64,000 bases of DNA from Hyalella azteca (GCF_000764305.2 NW_025931631.1:124001-188000), one strand, 5' to 3'. Counted from the stretch's first letter, positions 1 through 12,980 are shown. Translations and numbers: made by a program. Notes: generated from the sequence alone by a model not told the origin.

Positions 1-216
1 GCCCACCAAGTGCGTTTGATGGGAAAACATGAATCTGGGTTAATAACCCCTGTTCTTCCAAGCCGATTGATTTCAAACGTTAATGTGTTATTGCCCTCGT
101 TATTCCGGTCATTTTGATATCTGATTCGTTACGGTGCAACAATAATTACGGTTTGGGCACACTTTTCTACCGAAGCTGAGGGTCTAGTAACTTCATATAC
201 AAGTTTACCTCATTTT

Positions 217-560
217 TTGCAGAAACTTTTTAACCCTCCAAATTTTTTTGCTCAATATCACCCCAATTTCACTTTTACATTAAAAAACATCAAAATGCTT
301 CAAATTAAACCCATTTCAAGGGGGATTCATGCTCAATATCACCCCATATTAGGCAAAAACTATTTTTGCTCAATATCAAGCCAATTTCACTTCAACATTA
401 AAAAACATCAAAAGGCTTCAAATTAAACCATTTCAAGGGTGATTCATGCCCAATATCACCCCATATTATGCAAAAAATATTTTTGCTCAATATCAAGCCA
501 AAATGCTTCAAATTTAAACCATTTCATGGGGGATTCATGCCCAATATCACCCAATATATT
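217..560. repeat. Tandem repeat, unit about 115 bp, three degraded copies
   Basis: The phrases 'gctcaatatca', 'cttcaaattaaac' and 'gattcatg' recur at about 115-bp spacing. The third copy is shorter. The small ORF across it (217-426) is only the repeat read through and is not a gene. The 216 bases before it hold nothing I recognise. Confidence 0.75.
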
Positions 561-1152
561 GGGTCAAGTCTGGTGAGGAAACATTCATTTACTATGCTCT
601 GAAAGTAGATGAACTATATCTAGCTTGGACCTAACCTGCGAGGACTCTCGATCTGGTCTGATATAATAAGAAAAATGCCTCACAATTCACCGAATAGTCA
701 CAAGGAAGCTCTTTTTAAAGTCTACGGATACTGCTACCACTTTTTTAGGCTGTCTTGCAATGGCTCATCTCATAATATAAAGTCAACATAAAATATATAT
801 CTTCCATTTAAATATCAATGCAAATGCTATTTATCAGCCTTTGGAGACAATCAATGATCGCCACGAGTCGATACCTGACTTGTTTCAATGATAGAAATCC
901 TTAGATACACTTCAACACTTTATTCAAATAGCTTCCCATCAAATATGCACCCGGACCGCGAGGGTCATGGTTCTGGGGAACCAAGGGTCATTTCCTGTAG
1001 TAACGAATTCCCCTCAAGTTGCACCACCTGTCATGACAGGTCAAATAATATTCCCACTCTTATTTAAGTTCAAAGTCAGAGGGTCGTTTTTTTCGGGGAA
1101 TTTCCATAGGTTCCCCATGTATACTCATCACTAAAACACTGCCAGGTTATGA
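561..1152. other. No recognisable feature
   Basis: This is AT-rich sequence with scattered stops in all frames. No RNA gene, TIR or coding similarity was seen. Confidence 0.5.
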
Positions 1153-1371
1153 ACCTCACGGGCCTGGAAGAACGCGACAGTTAGTTATTACACAACTGCG
1201 CGAGAGTTAAGCCTTCACACATTACTCTTCCCGAACTTCAATCGCAAAACCTGCAGTAAATGCGGAGTTCGGGGTCACATCTCGAGGAAATGTTCGACAG
1301 AAGAAGAGAGTTTCCTCTGTCAGTGTCGTGATCACAGGAGGATAAGAGAACTCATTCGAGTTCGAGGATAA
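1153..1371 (+). pseudogene. Gag-type CCHC zinc-knuckle remnant
   Basis: A 72-codon reading frame between two stops contains a perfect CX2CX4HX4C knuckle (CSKCGVRGHISRKC, about codons 35-48), followed by a Glu-rich stretch and a further Cys-x-Cys. The knuckle type is the RNA-binding nucleocapsid motif of LTR-retrotransposon Gag proteins. No ATG precedes it after the upstream stop at 1150-1152 and the frame closes with TAA, so this is a fragment. The region immediately after has an unrelated 127-codon frame (1477-1860, Pro/Ser-rich) that I cannot assign but could be decayed Gag or protease. It could also be a cellular CCHC protein, but the setting of dead retroelements makes Gag more likely. 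Confidence 0.55.
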
Positions 1372-2614
1372 GCCAGTTTTTTACCGGGAAACTTCGGATA
1401 ACCCTTCCGTACTTGCGACTGGTGCCAGGAGGGTTCCAGTTACTAATTCTGGAAACTTGTTCATCGCCACTGTTGCGTGAATGTGTGCCCTCATCTCTAC
1501 ATGGAGCGTCCCCCGAAGGCAGCAGTCACGAAGGAAGTAACGGTATCAGAACCCATGCCAGTTTTCTCGCCACCTGTTTCGCCTACATTATCACTGACGG
1601 TTCTGTCACCACCTCCAGCGAAGTTCGAACTTTGCAGATCATCATGGTCGGCATGCACTCCCCTATTGGATTCTCCCGTTGGCAACGTTGAAGGTACCTA
1701 CTGCGTCGGTGCCAGGTCTGCAGCTGGTTGCTTCAGATTCCATCTTAGCAATGAACCGTTCTGCAGCGGACTACAAACATTATGCTCAAAATACGATGGG
1801 ACTTCTCCGGACACGGAGAGTGGGCCAGTTCTAGCCGGTTGCAATCTGGCAAATCGTTAGGACGAAAGCGATGGAGACTATTCCTCTGATTCCAACCTCT
1901 TTCTTATTATGATGGTGCCATTCATCACTGAAATCTTCTGTTATTCGCGTTCATTGTCGTGAAATATACATCTCGGCCTGGGATACGTCTCGAATTGCTT
2001 TACACCATCCACGTTTCACTGGGGACCGTGGTCAGAAAACCTGTTATGTGTTGCCATTATTTCCCGCTACAACACCAAAGCAGACGTGTGGCTGTTTGCA
2101 GCGAAACGCTTGCAAAGCTATTTGTTTCCAATGCCGTGCCTCAAGTAAGTTCTGAATTATTAATTCTCAAATTTAGATTTGTCTGACTCCTTTTCTCGTT
2201 GTATATAAATGTTTTCCACTGACTTGAAAATTTGACAAATTCAACAATTGACCGTTGAAATAGAACTCCAAACAATGGTAACGTGGCCTCAAAACCGAAT
2301 CGCTGAACGCGGATATCAACATTCTCTTTGAGTGTGTCGGTCAGTGACTAGTTTAGTTCTAACCTAACATTTATTCACACTAGAGTCCCTCACAAAGTGT
2401 CCTCACAGACAAAGTGAGGACATCAATTAGACAAGATTAGGGAAGGCATAGCCGACATCATGCGAGAACTTGCCCAGAGAGTAATATTGACTTCGTTGTA
2501 GCTGACTGGTACAAATTGTCGGTGACTGCAGGATGAACGGTCGAAGCCGTTCAGCACAAGCGGACATATACCTCATCTAAGGCCCAATAAAATTTCAACA
2601 CTTGCCAGTATTTC
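1372..2614. other. Unassigned sequence after the zinc knuckle
   Basis: It holds two short overlapping open frames (1413-1691 and 1477-1860) without recognisable domains. No TIR, LTR end or RNA gene was found. Confidence 0.4.
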
Positions 2615-2929
2615 ATGGAGGACTATGCGAAAACCTGTGGCTACACCGAGCAAGTCAGTGAAACAAGTACGTATGACAGCGTATACATTACTGCTCACGA
2701 AGAGTCGGACGACGAAGGCAATAACGAATGCAAATCCCCAAGTCCTACGTGTGCTCAACGTGCAGGTACCTCAGATGGTATAATTTCTATTAGCCGTGCC
2801 GAAGGTACCTCGCCGGCAACAAGCACGACGTTCATATTCACTTCAGTTTTTCCAGCTCAACGCACGAAGAGGAAGATTGAGTCAGACGATGAAGTGGATG
2901 AAGCGGAAAATTTGGTGGAGATCTACTAA
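2615..2929 (+). CDS. Unrecognised acidic ORF, 104 codons
   Basis: I do not recognise this protein. It starts with Met-Glu-Asp-Tyr and is rich in Ser, Thr, Glu and Asp, with acidic patches (HEESDDEG near residue 30; ESDDEVDEAEN near residue 90) and a small basic stretch (RTKRK) before the last patch. There is no signal peptide or membrane segment. Low complexity and balanced codon use could mean a real exon of a nuclear or regulatory protein, but no splice context was found and chance is possible. The frame ends at TAA just before AT-rich DNA. Confidence 0.25.
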   Translation: MEDYAKTCGYTEQVSETSTYDSVYITAHEESDDEGNNECKSPSPTCAQRAGTSDGIISISRAEGTSPATSTTFIFTSVFPAQRTKRKIESDDEVDEAENLVEIY

Positions 2930-3674
2930 GGACTGATATCCATTGATTTTTTCGTAACTATCTCGATATGTAAATACCTTGTCTTTCACAAATAGATATC
3001 CAATATGCAGTTGCATCAATACGCTTAATAATTTACAAGGAAATTGAATTGCCTACCTTATTAGTCATTACCTTCATTGACAACGGGCAGCTGTTCTGTC
3101 AGTTTACACTTTTCGGCAGTATGAACGAGTAAAACCAAATCAAATTAGCATTCAGGAATATGTGTCAGACAAGCTCCATAATACGTACACTTCCAGTATC
3201 AACTAATGAACGCAAATAAGAGCCGAAGCCACACGACGTAAGAACCGGCTAATCACGCAGAAACTAGAGACACGAGCTCTGTCCTGTAGAATAGGTTCGG
3301 TTGCAATGAAGAGCGCAGCCAACAGTAGCCTTTAAATAGGTATGCGTACATGACAGTTGTCTTCCTACGACTGTGAAACTAGTTCGTAACGACAAGTTTA
3401 TGGTTATTGAAATAGTTCGTCTAATGATATCAAATAGTTTTTAATGTAATCTTTGAAATATTAGTGATGAGAATGTTATCATTTTGAGCGTTCATTGTTA
3501 CTGGTATTTCTCCGTTTGGAAATAAATTAAGTAGGTGTGGCAGATATGTTTTTATTTTCAAAATTAATTATTAATTTTATACCACTTGAAAGGAAAAATC
3601 TGTAAAAATCTTCAGATATGTATCGAAAAAATTAGAAAAAACACACAAACTTAAAAGAATTATCTCTTTCAAAT
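2930..3674. other. No recognisable feature
   Basis: AT-rich DNA with short homopolymers only. Confidence 0.5.
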
Positions 3675-3677
3675 TTG

Positions 3678-3890
3678 CTGCAGAAAGTGGCGTCTCAGAC
3701 AAATTTACGGCCGGACTCGCGGGCGGTAAAATTGTTCGAGACGTATTGTGTAGCCCAATCCGCTATCTTTGATTTCTATTTTAAAAAAAGCAGTTACATG
3801 CTTGAAGATGAGCAGCTCAGGAAATTGGGGTTCATCAATATTTTTGATGGAATGCCTTCCTGTAGCAGTTGTAATAATTTTCATTCATAA
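3678..3890 (+). pseudogene. Unassigned 71-codon ORF with weak BIR-like pattern
   Basis: The frame opens without a clear ATG (an internal CTG heads it). It reads through a segment with the order EQLRKLGFINIFDG followed by a Cys-x-x-Cys. The spacing resembles the middle of a baculovirus IAP repeat (BIR), where 'LA-x-AGF…D…C-x-x-C' is usual. The His and last Cys of a BIR are not seen, so a zinc site cannot be completed. The assignment is a weak guess; a random frame is equally possible. Confidence 0.15.
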
Positions 3891-4732
3891 ATATACACAG
3901 TAATCGCATTTCAGTTGATGAATTGTATCGAACTATTTGAAGAGGCACGAAACGCAGCTGCGCGATCATCTTATGTTTGACAGACGTTATAAATTGAGGA
4001 GGCACACTAGAGCCCTGTTAAGTTAACATGCTCAAGAAACTCATGTCTTATTCATTTACAAAGTTTCGTTGAAGACCTACTATTAATTACGAACCTTTTA
4101 TATTCACCATGTGGAAACACTCAAATCGCAACGGAGCAAGTAAACAAAAAAAAAAACTTCTCGATAAACACGATAACGTGGTTTTAATTAAAGATTCTTT
4201 TATTCTTCTTTTCCAAACATGAGTTGCCCAAATAAGGCTGTCAGTTGACCGTGGAGATTATCTCAAAATCCTGCAGCGCAATGATGACGAAAGTGCTGGT
4301 CCGCCATTTCAATGCTTTTACTGTTCCATGCGCGGTTTTGCGCACATATCTTTATTAAGTAATAATTGTATCATGTCCAACGAAAGGCTAGCATGCTAAA
4401 TTATATAGGGACCACTTATCGAAAGGTTTTATTGGTGAGTAATCACTTTCCAAACTCTTATTCCGGTTCGTTTTCGATTCTAATTAGTTCATGTTGTTTT
4501 CGTTCGTTAATTATTTATTTTATCATTAATATCGTATGTTATTACTTTTATGGCATAGATAATTGTATTTTGCTCTTTCTAACAGAATCTATTTTCGAAG
4601 CTTGAAGAAAGTACCTGGATGTATTTTGATGAGAGTGATACGTGTTGTTTTATATCAAGTGTATGAGCGAGCGATCCGAAAGCATTTACCAGATCCATCC
4701 ATACCAGAGAATACCTAAGCGGCTTACGCACC
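3891..4732. other. No recognisable feature
   Basis: AT-rich with a poly-A run near 4146-4157. One short frame (4366-4605) is hydrophobic and Phe/Ile-rich, as chance AT-rich frames are. Confidence 0.5.
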
Positions 4733-4734
4733 TA

Positions 4735-5006
4735 CACTGAGAGAAAAAGGCTCCCCGTTTTGAAACACTTGGGTGTTTCAAAACCTCTCGAGCTTGGCGC
4801 GCTTATATGTGTGCGGCAAGCGTCGCGTGGTCAGTGCGCCGAATGCTGTCGTAGGAGGTGGTTGTGTGGAGCCGCCGCTCATAAATCGCAAATTTTGAAA
4901 CACCTGAAAGTTTTTGAAACACACGGGTGTTTCGCTTTGGGCACGATCGCTCGGGGAGGATTTGAAACACCCAAGTGTCAAAACAGGGGGCATTTTTCTC
5001 TCAGTG
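4735..5006. mobile_element. MITE with long TIRs (CACTGAGAGAAAAA), TA-flanked
   Basis: The 272-bp element begins cactgagagaaaaa and ends in the inverted complement ttttctctcagtg. The arms continue inward for about 45 bp with small indels (gaaacacttgggtgtttc against gaaacacccaagtgtc). Both ends are flanked by TA (4733-4734 and 5007-5008), consistent with a TA target duplication as in Tc1/mariner-like elements. The two opposed ORFs inside (4760-5035 plus, 4778-5014 minus) are consequences of the palindrome. The superfamily is not certain because the termini are not a textbook mariner end. Confidence 0.8.
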
Positions 5007-5008
5007 TA

Positions 5009-5621
5009 ATTCACTTATTAAGGAAGTCAAACTAAGAATTCACTCGCTTCTATCCTATCATCAATTTCTACGTTGATTGACAGCCGGGGTTAGGCTAAAT
5101 GGAGCATAACTGCAGTTGTGCTAGAATTTTGCGTCTAAAATGAAGATTAAATTTTTGCAATCAAAGGATCACTTAGGCAGTAATTGCATAGGTCTACAAG
5201 CACACACTAGTAAAATTCGCATATTTCAATGTGGGCTTGGTGCCGAAGATTTTTTTATTCCGACTTTTTTTAGAAGAAGCGTTGGATTAGTTACGATTTT
5301 TTCGATAAATAGCAGTTGCGCGACGACTTCTCCAGAATGGCGTGGACGATTACGATCAAATCACACCGTGAATTTTAAAGTGCTTAATACAAATTAATGA
5401 AGACTCATGAACAATATACCTCGCGCGCGGCAGTTTTTCGTACCCTAAATAGTACGAAAGTCTTTGTCGTCTTCCACGCTGCTCGTGTGTTCTTTTGCCG
5501 ACGAGGTGTGAGGGTCCTCCTTCCACCGACTGAAGGAACTAACAGGTTTACTAGGTAGTCATAACCTCCTTGCCGACTTTATGGTCTCTGAGAGTAACAC
5601 AAGAGTTGGCAGAATAAGTAC
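5009..5621. other. No recognisable feature
   Basis: A short frame at 5140-5397 has no recognisable motif. Confidence 0.45.
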
Positions 5622-5625
5622 CAGG

Positions 5626-5768
5626 GGCCATACTTTCAAAACACGCGAAGTGAACGTAAGTAATTACGCTCTATTTTATTGTCTATGATTGGTGATTTTC
5701 GCTTGAAATGCAGTCAATGATTGGCTGATGAACTTACGATCTTTCAACTTATTTTGAAAGTATAGGCC
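5626..5768. mobile_element. Small MITE, 143 bp, TIR GGCC(T)ATACTTTCAAAA
   Basis: Left end ggccatactttcaaaa and right end ttttgaaagtataggcc are inverted complements apart from one indel. The tetramer cagg flanks both sides (5622-5625 and 5769-5772) and could be the target duplication. There is no coding capacity. Confidence 0.65.
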
Positions 5769-5930
5769 CAGGTGCTTGTAGCTGTCTGATTCGGGGACCG
5801 GAATGTAGACCGAAAAGCGGACATAGGGAAGCTGGTGGACTATGCTCCCCGAGTGCTAGGCGTTCCTTAATCCAGAGCCGCCCTCGGCTCTAAATTTGGT
5901 TAGGGTTTGGTTTAGGACACTATTGATTTT

Positions 5931-6190
5931 TTTATTAAATGGCATGATGACTGCGACTCGTGACAAATTTTGTTGCACAAACATCATATTTTATGGATTC
6001 TAAGGTTAGATCAAGGATGCCAAATTTTTTAACTAGTGCAAAACCATATATAAAATAGCATGACTAAGACTCATTATAAATGTTGTAGCACAAATATTAT
6101 AGCTTATGAATTCCAAGGTTAGGTCAAGGATGCCAAGTTATTTTTTTAATAAGTGTTACACCACATTTAGAATAGCATGATCCAGACACA
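5931..6190. repeat. Tandem repeat, unit about 117 bp, just over two copies
   Basis: 'ggcatgatgactgcgactc', 'agcatgactaagactcat' and 'agcatgatccagacacatg' mark successive unit starts about 117 bp apart. Between them 'ccaaggttaggtcaaggatg' recurs with small changes. Confidence 0.75.
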
Positions 6191-6228
6191 TGATGAATTG
6201 TATTCATATACTCGATGATTCTATTCTA

Positions 6229-6320
6229 CATGATTCTTTTCTAGTTCGCATTCCATTCTACAATTTTCGACGAGAATTACTTCATGTTCCTCGTCACTGC
6301 AAATTTTCTCATACAAAAAA
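6229..6320 (+). repeat. Dispersed repeat A, copy 1
   Basis: A stretch around 'cattccattctaca' and 'tcgacgagaatt' followed by 'ttcctcgtcact' matches 9083-9160 in the same orientation. Confidence 0.6.
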
Positions 6321-6939
6321 TTGTAGGTCTGAAGTTTCATTTGAACATGTACATTGTTTTCACATCGTGTCATGTGTTCGGGATGAATGATTATACCTAA
6401 TAGTCATAACTTGAGTACAATATTGATTTTGTGTTACCGTTTTTATCAATCTATATCGTTTGCTTTCACAGAACCCGATTTTAAAAAGAGAGAACGACAA
6501 AAATCTTGTATTCAAACTCGTCTGAAGCAAATTTGTGTAACAAGATTTTATATGAAAATAATTTAAGAAAAATGTACTATGAATGTAAATAAACTGATAA
6601 ATCAAACATTTTCCAAAATCTACAGCAGCCCTAGTTCCGACTGCAAGCCAATAGAGCGCTAATGTTTAATGCTTCTAATTTCCAAGTTTCTACACTTCGG
6701 AATTCCTACAGACTTGTTGCTGCCGACTTATTAATTTACCGGCAAGTTTGTAGCTTTACATCCTGGTACTGGAATAATTCATGCACTTGTTGGGGCAGCT
6801 GCCGAGTAATCGAATGTTTAAACAGGATATAAAAATATTTACGGGACACGACTTGAAAAATTGTTGCATGAAACTTTACCTTTTTTTGCAATGAGCTCCA
6901 GCTCGGCTTCAGTTTTCTGGCGCAAATTTTGTACTTGCT
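6321..6939. other. No recognisable feature
   Basis: AT-rich; short ORFs only. Confidence 0.45.
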
Positions 6940-7500
6940 TTTTACTTGCAGCCAGTAAGCTGTACAAAAATTTTTATTATCATGTCATCGTGCCACCTGA
7001 CAAGGAAATATATATAAGGATCACAATTAAATTCTTTTTTAAAAAGTGTACGGTTTTTATTGCCACGACACTCTGTTAGAAAGCGATGTTGATTTGTGCC
7101 ATACTACCGTGCCACTAAAAATTGAAATTTGAAATGTTCCTCCCACCGTGCTGCGTAATTCCGTAAATTCCACGCCACATCAACATATAGTCTAAAAATT
7201 GTTTGTGGACAAGCAACCTTTCGTAATGAAATCGAAACTTTGTACGGTCCTGCGACCATTCAATTTACAGCCATGTCTTCGTTCCGCATGTATCAGAAAA
7301 TTTTGTGCGGCCATGTCGTCTTTAAGGATGAATACAAAAAATTTTTATGGGCGTGCCACCATGTCATTTGAATTGGACAAATTTGAATGACCATGCCACC
7401 TTTCAACATGAATACGAAAATTTTTTATGTCATGCCGCAGAATTCCACGAATCATAAAATTTTGAATGGCCGTGCCGAAGTGCTGTTCAAAAATCTGTTT
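6940..7500. repeat. Degenerate short-period repeat region
   Basis: Phrases of the type 'gtgccacc', 'catgtcgtc', 'catgccac' followed by 'aatacgaaaatttttta' recur at roughly 60-70 bp. The copies are diverged, so period and copy number are approximate. Confidence 0.4.
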
Positions 7501-9082
7501 GTTTGGCTGTAAAACGAAATTTCCTATATATTTTCACATATATAAGGTTCATATATTAGTTATAATTCCGAAAATTATTCACGCTTATAATATGTGTATC
7601 TATTTTGCGTCAGGTTGTAGGTTTTCATGAAAATTTAAAAAGTAGTGGTTTCATGGAATCGCAAGCGGTCACGAAAAAAAAATAAAATAGATGTCATCCT
7701 GATAAAGTTACACGTTTTGCGAGCGTTAAATTGGGAACCGAATGCCCGACACCAATCTTATTCTACAGCAAATATTACTTGCATCGTATGAATTTTGAGC
7801 TCTCTTTGAAATTAGAATTTGTCGAGCGTCATATTTCCCTACTGAAGGCTAAATTAATTCGCTCTCAATTCACAAAAAAAATAAAAGGTATGGAAGCATA
7901 TAAAACTTTCATTTCATCGTCACATACAAGTGCAAATTGATAAAAAGCTGTTGAGCATAACAAGATTTCCCCCTGAGAACATCTGCTCGCGTCCAATAAG
8001 ATGAACGTCGTCACTTCCCAGACAGCAGATGTCGCTGAACTCAAAGGCTTGCTTTAAAGAAGGCAATCTGATCATCATTTGAATGCCAGACTTTTCCCCT
8101 GAGCTTGTTGTCAAGCCGAAATAAACAACCTCGTATATTCTCTATGTAACTTCAAAAGGCGAATGTTTGATGATATTTAATTTTTCATGATTCTTATGGT
8201 TCAGTCTTGTAGCCTGATGCATTCACAATGCATTAGCTACGCACTGCAAATCCCTCTTGTTGAGAAATATTTCTTTACTTGAAATTTGGCATCTATATAT
8301 AACAAACTTATGAAAGTTATTGCGAGTGACCATATTCTGCAATTATATTAAAAATGGGTAAGATTTTAAGAAGATCGTCGGTTTTCTTGTGCTATTATTA
8401 TAGTACATATACATGTTTCTATCTGGATAACTTTAAATCGAGATGAAAAAATATTTTCATGAAGAAACACAAAATTATTAGCTATCTGCAGTTAATAATA
8501 TTCAAAATATGCAATCTATGGCAATGACTTCATGACGCTTCGTCAACATGAGGTCGATTAATAGCTGGATAAATGTAAATTTGATGGGTAATTATAATAA
8601 CACAATTTTATAATTATTTATATTCAAACGCCTCTTTCCCGAAGACTTGATCATTGATATACTTGATTCCAAAATCTACGCGGGTTGAATTCATTCTAAT
8701 TTCAAAGAAATCTCAACGTTAGAGTTTGAAATTGAAACAAAAACATAAACCCAAAACAAAACAACTGTATATTGCGCGTTGTAGACATTTTAATCTTAAA
8801 ATTCCAAGCCACCTTTAGAAATGAAGTTTATCTATATCATTCCGCCACAATTTATCATGTTTGAAGAGTATGTATTTGAGAATTTATAAAATTGTCTATG
8901 AAGATGTATTGCGATCAATTTTCAACGGTTGATTTCTATTCTTCACAATGAGCATCAAATTTTGTATATTAATGTACAGAGCTTATTTTACTGTACTGTA
9001 CTGAACATGTTTATTTTCCGTGCAGAAAATTTTCAACGTACACTACAGTATACTCGGTATTTACTGAACTTGGCATTTCATT
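7501..9082. other. AT-rich DNA without recognisable features
   Basis: No ORF above about 70 codons, no TIR pair and no tandem repeat was recognised. Confidence 0.5.
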
Positions 9083-9160
9083 CTAGTTAGCATTCCATTC
9101 TACAGTTTTCGACGAGAATTGCTCCAGGTTCCTCGTCACTTAAAATTTTTTCACATATAT
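9083..9160 (+). repeat. Dispersed repeat A, copy 2
   Basis: Same core as 6229-6320 with roughly one change in ten bases. No end structure could be defined. Confidence 0.6.
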
Positions 9161-11200
9161 AATCCAATAATTTAACTGACGCCTCATCTAAACTTACTAG
9201 GTTATTTATGAACATGCCCACCATTTCCGTGAATTTTACGAAGTATTTATTTATCCTAAAGCCACGATCACAAGTATCGTTCTTGGGAATAATTGACTCT
9301 TTTATTTAAAATTAAGTGTAAATAAAATTACTGTTTATTAAATTATATTACTGTTTTTCTCTTTTCTTCTGTTTTTCTCTAGGGGATTTACTTCATTGGT
9401 GGAAAAAATTTATTATGTAAACTTGGCAGTTAACGAATCTATTACTTAAATCTGAAATAGGCACATGTCTCGCAAATTTTGTTCACATTTTTCTCAACTA
9501 TTTGAACCTTAATTCATTATAAATCAAGTAAACTATTTGTGTAAATGAAGTAAGCGATTCCGCACTCAATGAAAAATTACATTTCTGAGGAAACATCGCG
9601 TATTTTATCTTTACCGATCAAAATTATGAGGGAATTTTGAAAGTTTTTAGCACAAATTTCAATCATTTTAGGGGTCACAGATAACACATGAAAACTCTGC
9701 TGAAAATACCCAGTAATGTTTAGTGCTACAGTGGTAAACCTGTTCCAAGAAAATATAGTAATCCGTTTTTATGTGCAATTAATATCAAAGTTCATATGCT
9801 CTCAACTAAATTTTAATTTAATTTTACTGAAATTTAATTAAAAACTTCTATATTTAACATTTTGGAAATGACCGCTCCCAAAATTTTAACATCGTATTAT
9901 ATGCCTGAATCACGGAGCGACATGTCCGGAGCGAACAATGAATATGTCCCAGCAATAATTCAATGTATCTATTGTTCCGCGAGAAAAATTTGTTACGGGT
10001 ATCGTTATAAAGTTTTTAGCATTTCTCGATGAGATTATAAGGCCGGCAGTTGTTCCTGAAATACTGATAGAATTAAATAAAAATTTACTCTAGAAACTAT
10101 AAACTTGTTATCGAAAATATTCTTTAATTTCGTGGAGTAGTTCTTTTCCACCATAAGCAATAAAAGTTTCGACAGTCGGGATCGCTAGGGGCTTGGCATC
10201 TCTGGTCGATCAATGGATTATCACAATACAGATCTTCGAATTTTATTACGAAAAGGAAGAGAAAAACTTGTTTACACATTACGTCATTTTTGACTCGTGT
10301 TACTAAATAACTTACAACATTGTGTGAATTAAATTTACAAACTGAATTTTAACGATTGAAATTAAATTAGTTAAAATTCAGTTGACACTAATAATACTAA
10401 GTGAGATCAGAAGGTATATTGACCGCAAAGAATTAAGGTATGAAAAAATCCAATGCATATATGAGAATAGAAGAAAATAATAAAAATAGAAAAGATATGA
10501 TATATAACATCAATAATTTAATCAATTCAAATGTTGATTTGAATGCTAATGACAAAAAAATAAATTCAGCCTCAGTCGGATGCGACAAAGGCAAAACAAT
10601 TTGTGAAAGATTTTACGACGTACCGTGAGCGCAGTTCAAGTTTCTATAAAAATAACAAAATGTGGTCCCAAGATGGCGACGTATTCTGCAAGGCGATTCT
10701 CTGCACTCCAAATCTCCAATTTGGGAATAAATATAAAACGGCTAAGCTTCTAAGATATTTCAAGAAACAATTCATTTTCTAGCTATCTTCAAACTTGGAG
10801 AGAAAATAAAAAGTCAGGTTTTAAATTCGTGAGATATTCAGTAGAAAATTTCGCTCTGCTTGCCATATGTCAACTTCTATTCTTACATTAATATTTTGAT
10901 TATTCGTGGTTCTGCACAGATTATCCAAATTAAAACGTGCATAATTGGGGGAAATAATTTTTCGTGCCTTACGTCAAATAGTTCCTTAATGCCATGGCAA
11001 AGAGGCAGATGCCTTTGGAAAAGTTTCTTACCATAAAAATTTTCGGGACAACAGCAGCATGTGCGGGACAACAGAAGCAACTCATGCCACTAAATTAAAT
11101 AAAAAAACTAAGATCAATCCACTTGTCAGAAAAATCAACGGGAGTAAAAAATTATAAATGATACATATTCACTGGGACAAATGGCTACATAATTGATGAA
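9161..11200. other. AT-rich DNA without recognisable features
   Basis: The Lys/Asn-rich frame at 10440-10628 and the minus frame 10883-11080 look like chance frames in AT-rich DNA. Confidence 0.5.
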
Positions 11201-11205
11201 TTTAA

Positions 11206-11560
11206 GGGGACCGGCTACCCCCCCAGAAAACTCCTACAGTTATCATCCGATCATCATGAAACTTCACATACATACGTAAAATGTAAAAAAAATAACATTT
11301 TGTTTGTATGAATTTTTCGAAAAATTGATAGAAAACGTGAAATTCATAGAAAACGGCTAAAAAGGGGTACTAATAATTAATTTATATGTAATTAGTTAAA
11401 GAACTCTCCCACCCGCCTCCGTTTAAAGAGCCGTCATGAACGTAAATATTCACGTAGAGAGATGGCAGTGATACCATTGGAAAGAGGAGAATTCCAGCTT
11501 TAAGATGAGTATAAAAACCGAAAAACGACAAAATTGAAAATTTTAGGGTAGCCGGTCCCC
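11206..11560. mobile_element. TTAA-flanked element, TIR GGGGACCGGCTACC
   Basis: The 355-bp element is bounded on both sides by TTAA (11202-11205 and 11561-11564). It has 14-bp perfect terminal inverted repeats, ggggaccggctacc and ggtagccggtcccc. TTAA target duplication with a G/C-starting TIR fits piggyBac- or Kolobok-type non-autonomous elements. The interior is AT-rich and non-coding. A related left end occurs at 53860. Confidence 0.85.
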
Positions 11561-11564
11561 TTAA

Positions 11565-12980
11565 TAAGCATATTTCTACCAGCGGCAGCTAGCCAGTCCT
11601 CGCTCGCACTTGGAGGAATGAGTAAAAAATTGTTAAAATAGCAAGGCATTTTTATTCTTGTGTGGATCATCCTGAAAATTTTGAGCTAAAAAAATTTCAA
11701 ATCATTGCTACGGTGAAAATAGGTATCACTATTTCGAAGAGACTTGCAAGCCCCAGTCATATCTATGAATACGCATGTTGCCAATCAACCCTTTCGTGAT
11801 ATTCATGACTAATATTGAGAATTGTGTAAAAAATATATTTTTGCAGAATACATTTAGAGTTCTAGAATGTAGAAGATAATCGATAGTCATGTAGAAAATT
11901 ACAAGAAACTCTTGTTGGAAAAATCGATTTGAGCTATAGAAGCAGGAAAATAGCAATTACCGCCGGCAAGACCCTGTAGAATTCGACAATTACAAGAATA
12001 TTGCATGAAACTCAACAATTATATAATTTGGAATATTCTTATTGGTAAAATTTTGCGTATTTCACTCCTATCAACGCACAAATTTATTGACCGGAATACA
12101 TTTATGGCAAAATGTCGTATATTCACTCCTACAAACGCTGGAATTTTCTAGGCGGGAATCCAATTCTTTGTAAAATTTAGTATATATCACATCCATCAAC
12201 TAAGAAATATCATAATTTGGAGTTTAATTCTCTTTAAAATGTCCTGAAATATCATAGGATTACGTCTTTTGTAAACCTGCTTGCCACTCCAGAGCTTCAA
12301 CGCGTGCTGGTAGACAATAAATATTTGAGGGAGCCGGACGCTTTTATATCGTCGCCCCTGCAACGCGTGTGTGAAATTTTAGTTAGGGAAAAGGGGAGAT
12401 TTTTTACCCAGTTGGGGAAAAAATAGTACAGAAGTAAAAATTTCTTAGAATTTGATTAAATGAACGGTGGATAATTTCTGGAGCTCGTCAATTGTGCAAT
12501 AAAATGCAAGTGATTATCAAGGAATATATTTAGTGACGCCTCCTGGCAATAATATTCATTTCCATTTATGAAAAATTACTTGCTATTTAAGCGTTGACGG
12601 TTTTTCGTTCTGCTGTTGACATCACAAAGAAATATGCTCATAAGTTCCTTTATTGTATTGATCAATTTTGATGAGGCATTAATTATTTAACCACATGAAA
12701 ATAATACTCTGGTTGTTCTTCAGACCGTATTTAAATGCTTATTCAACGCTGGGTAAATTGCGTACTGCAATGTCTAACTTTTGTTCACTACCTACGGCAA
12801 TAGCTTGGTATGATATTTCATGAAATGAAAAGTAAAATGAAAAAAACATTGTACGTCTTTCTCAGTTGTACAAACGCAAAAAAAAACTAATGACGGAACA
12901 CTAAATTTCATCATTTAATCTTCGTTGTGTTTCTCAGATATTACGATGTCACCGCAACCAAGATACCTGTAAGAGCCTCG
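11565..12980. other. No recognisable feature
   Basis: AT-rich; around 12000-12240 the phrase 'attcactcctat/acaaacgc' recurs loosely. Confidence 0.4.

Noticed and set aside
4760..5035. 91-codon ORF
   Set aside because: Lies inside the MITE palindrome and mirrors the minus-strand frame.
10440..10628. Lys/Asn-rich ORF
   Set aside because: Composition is what AT-rich random DNA gives; no motif.
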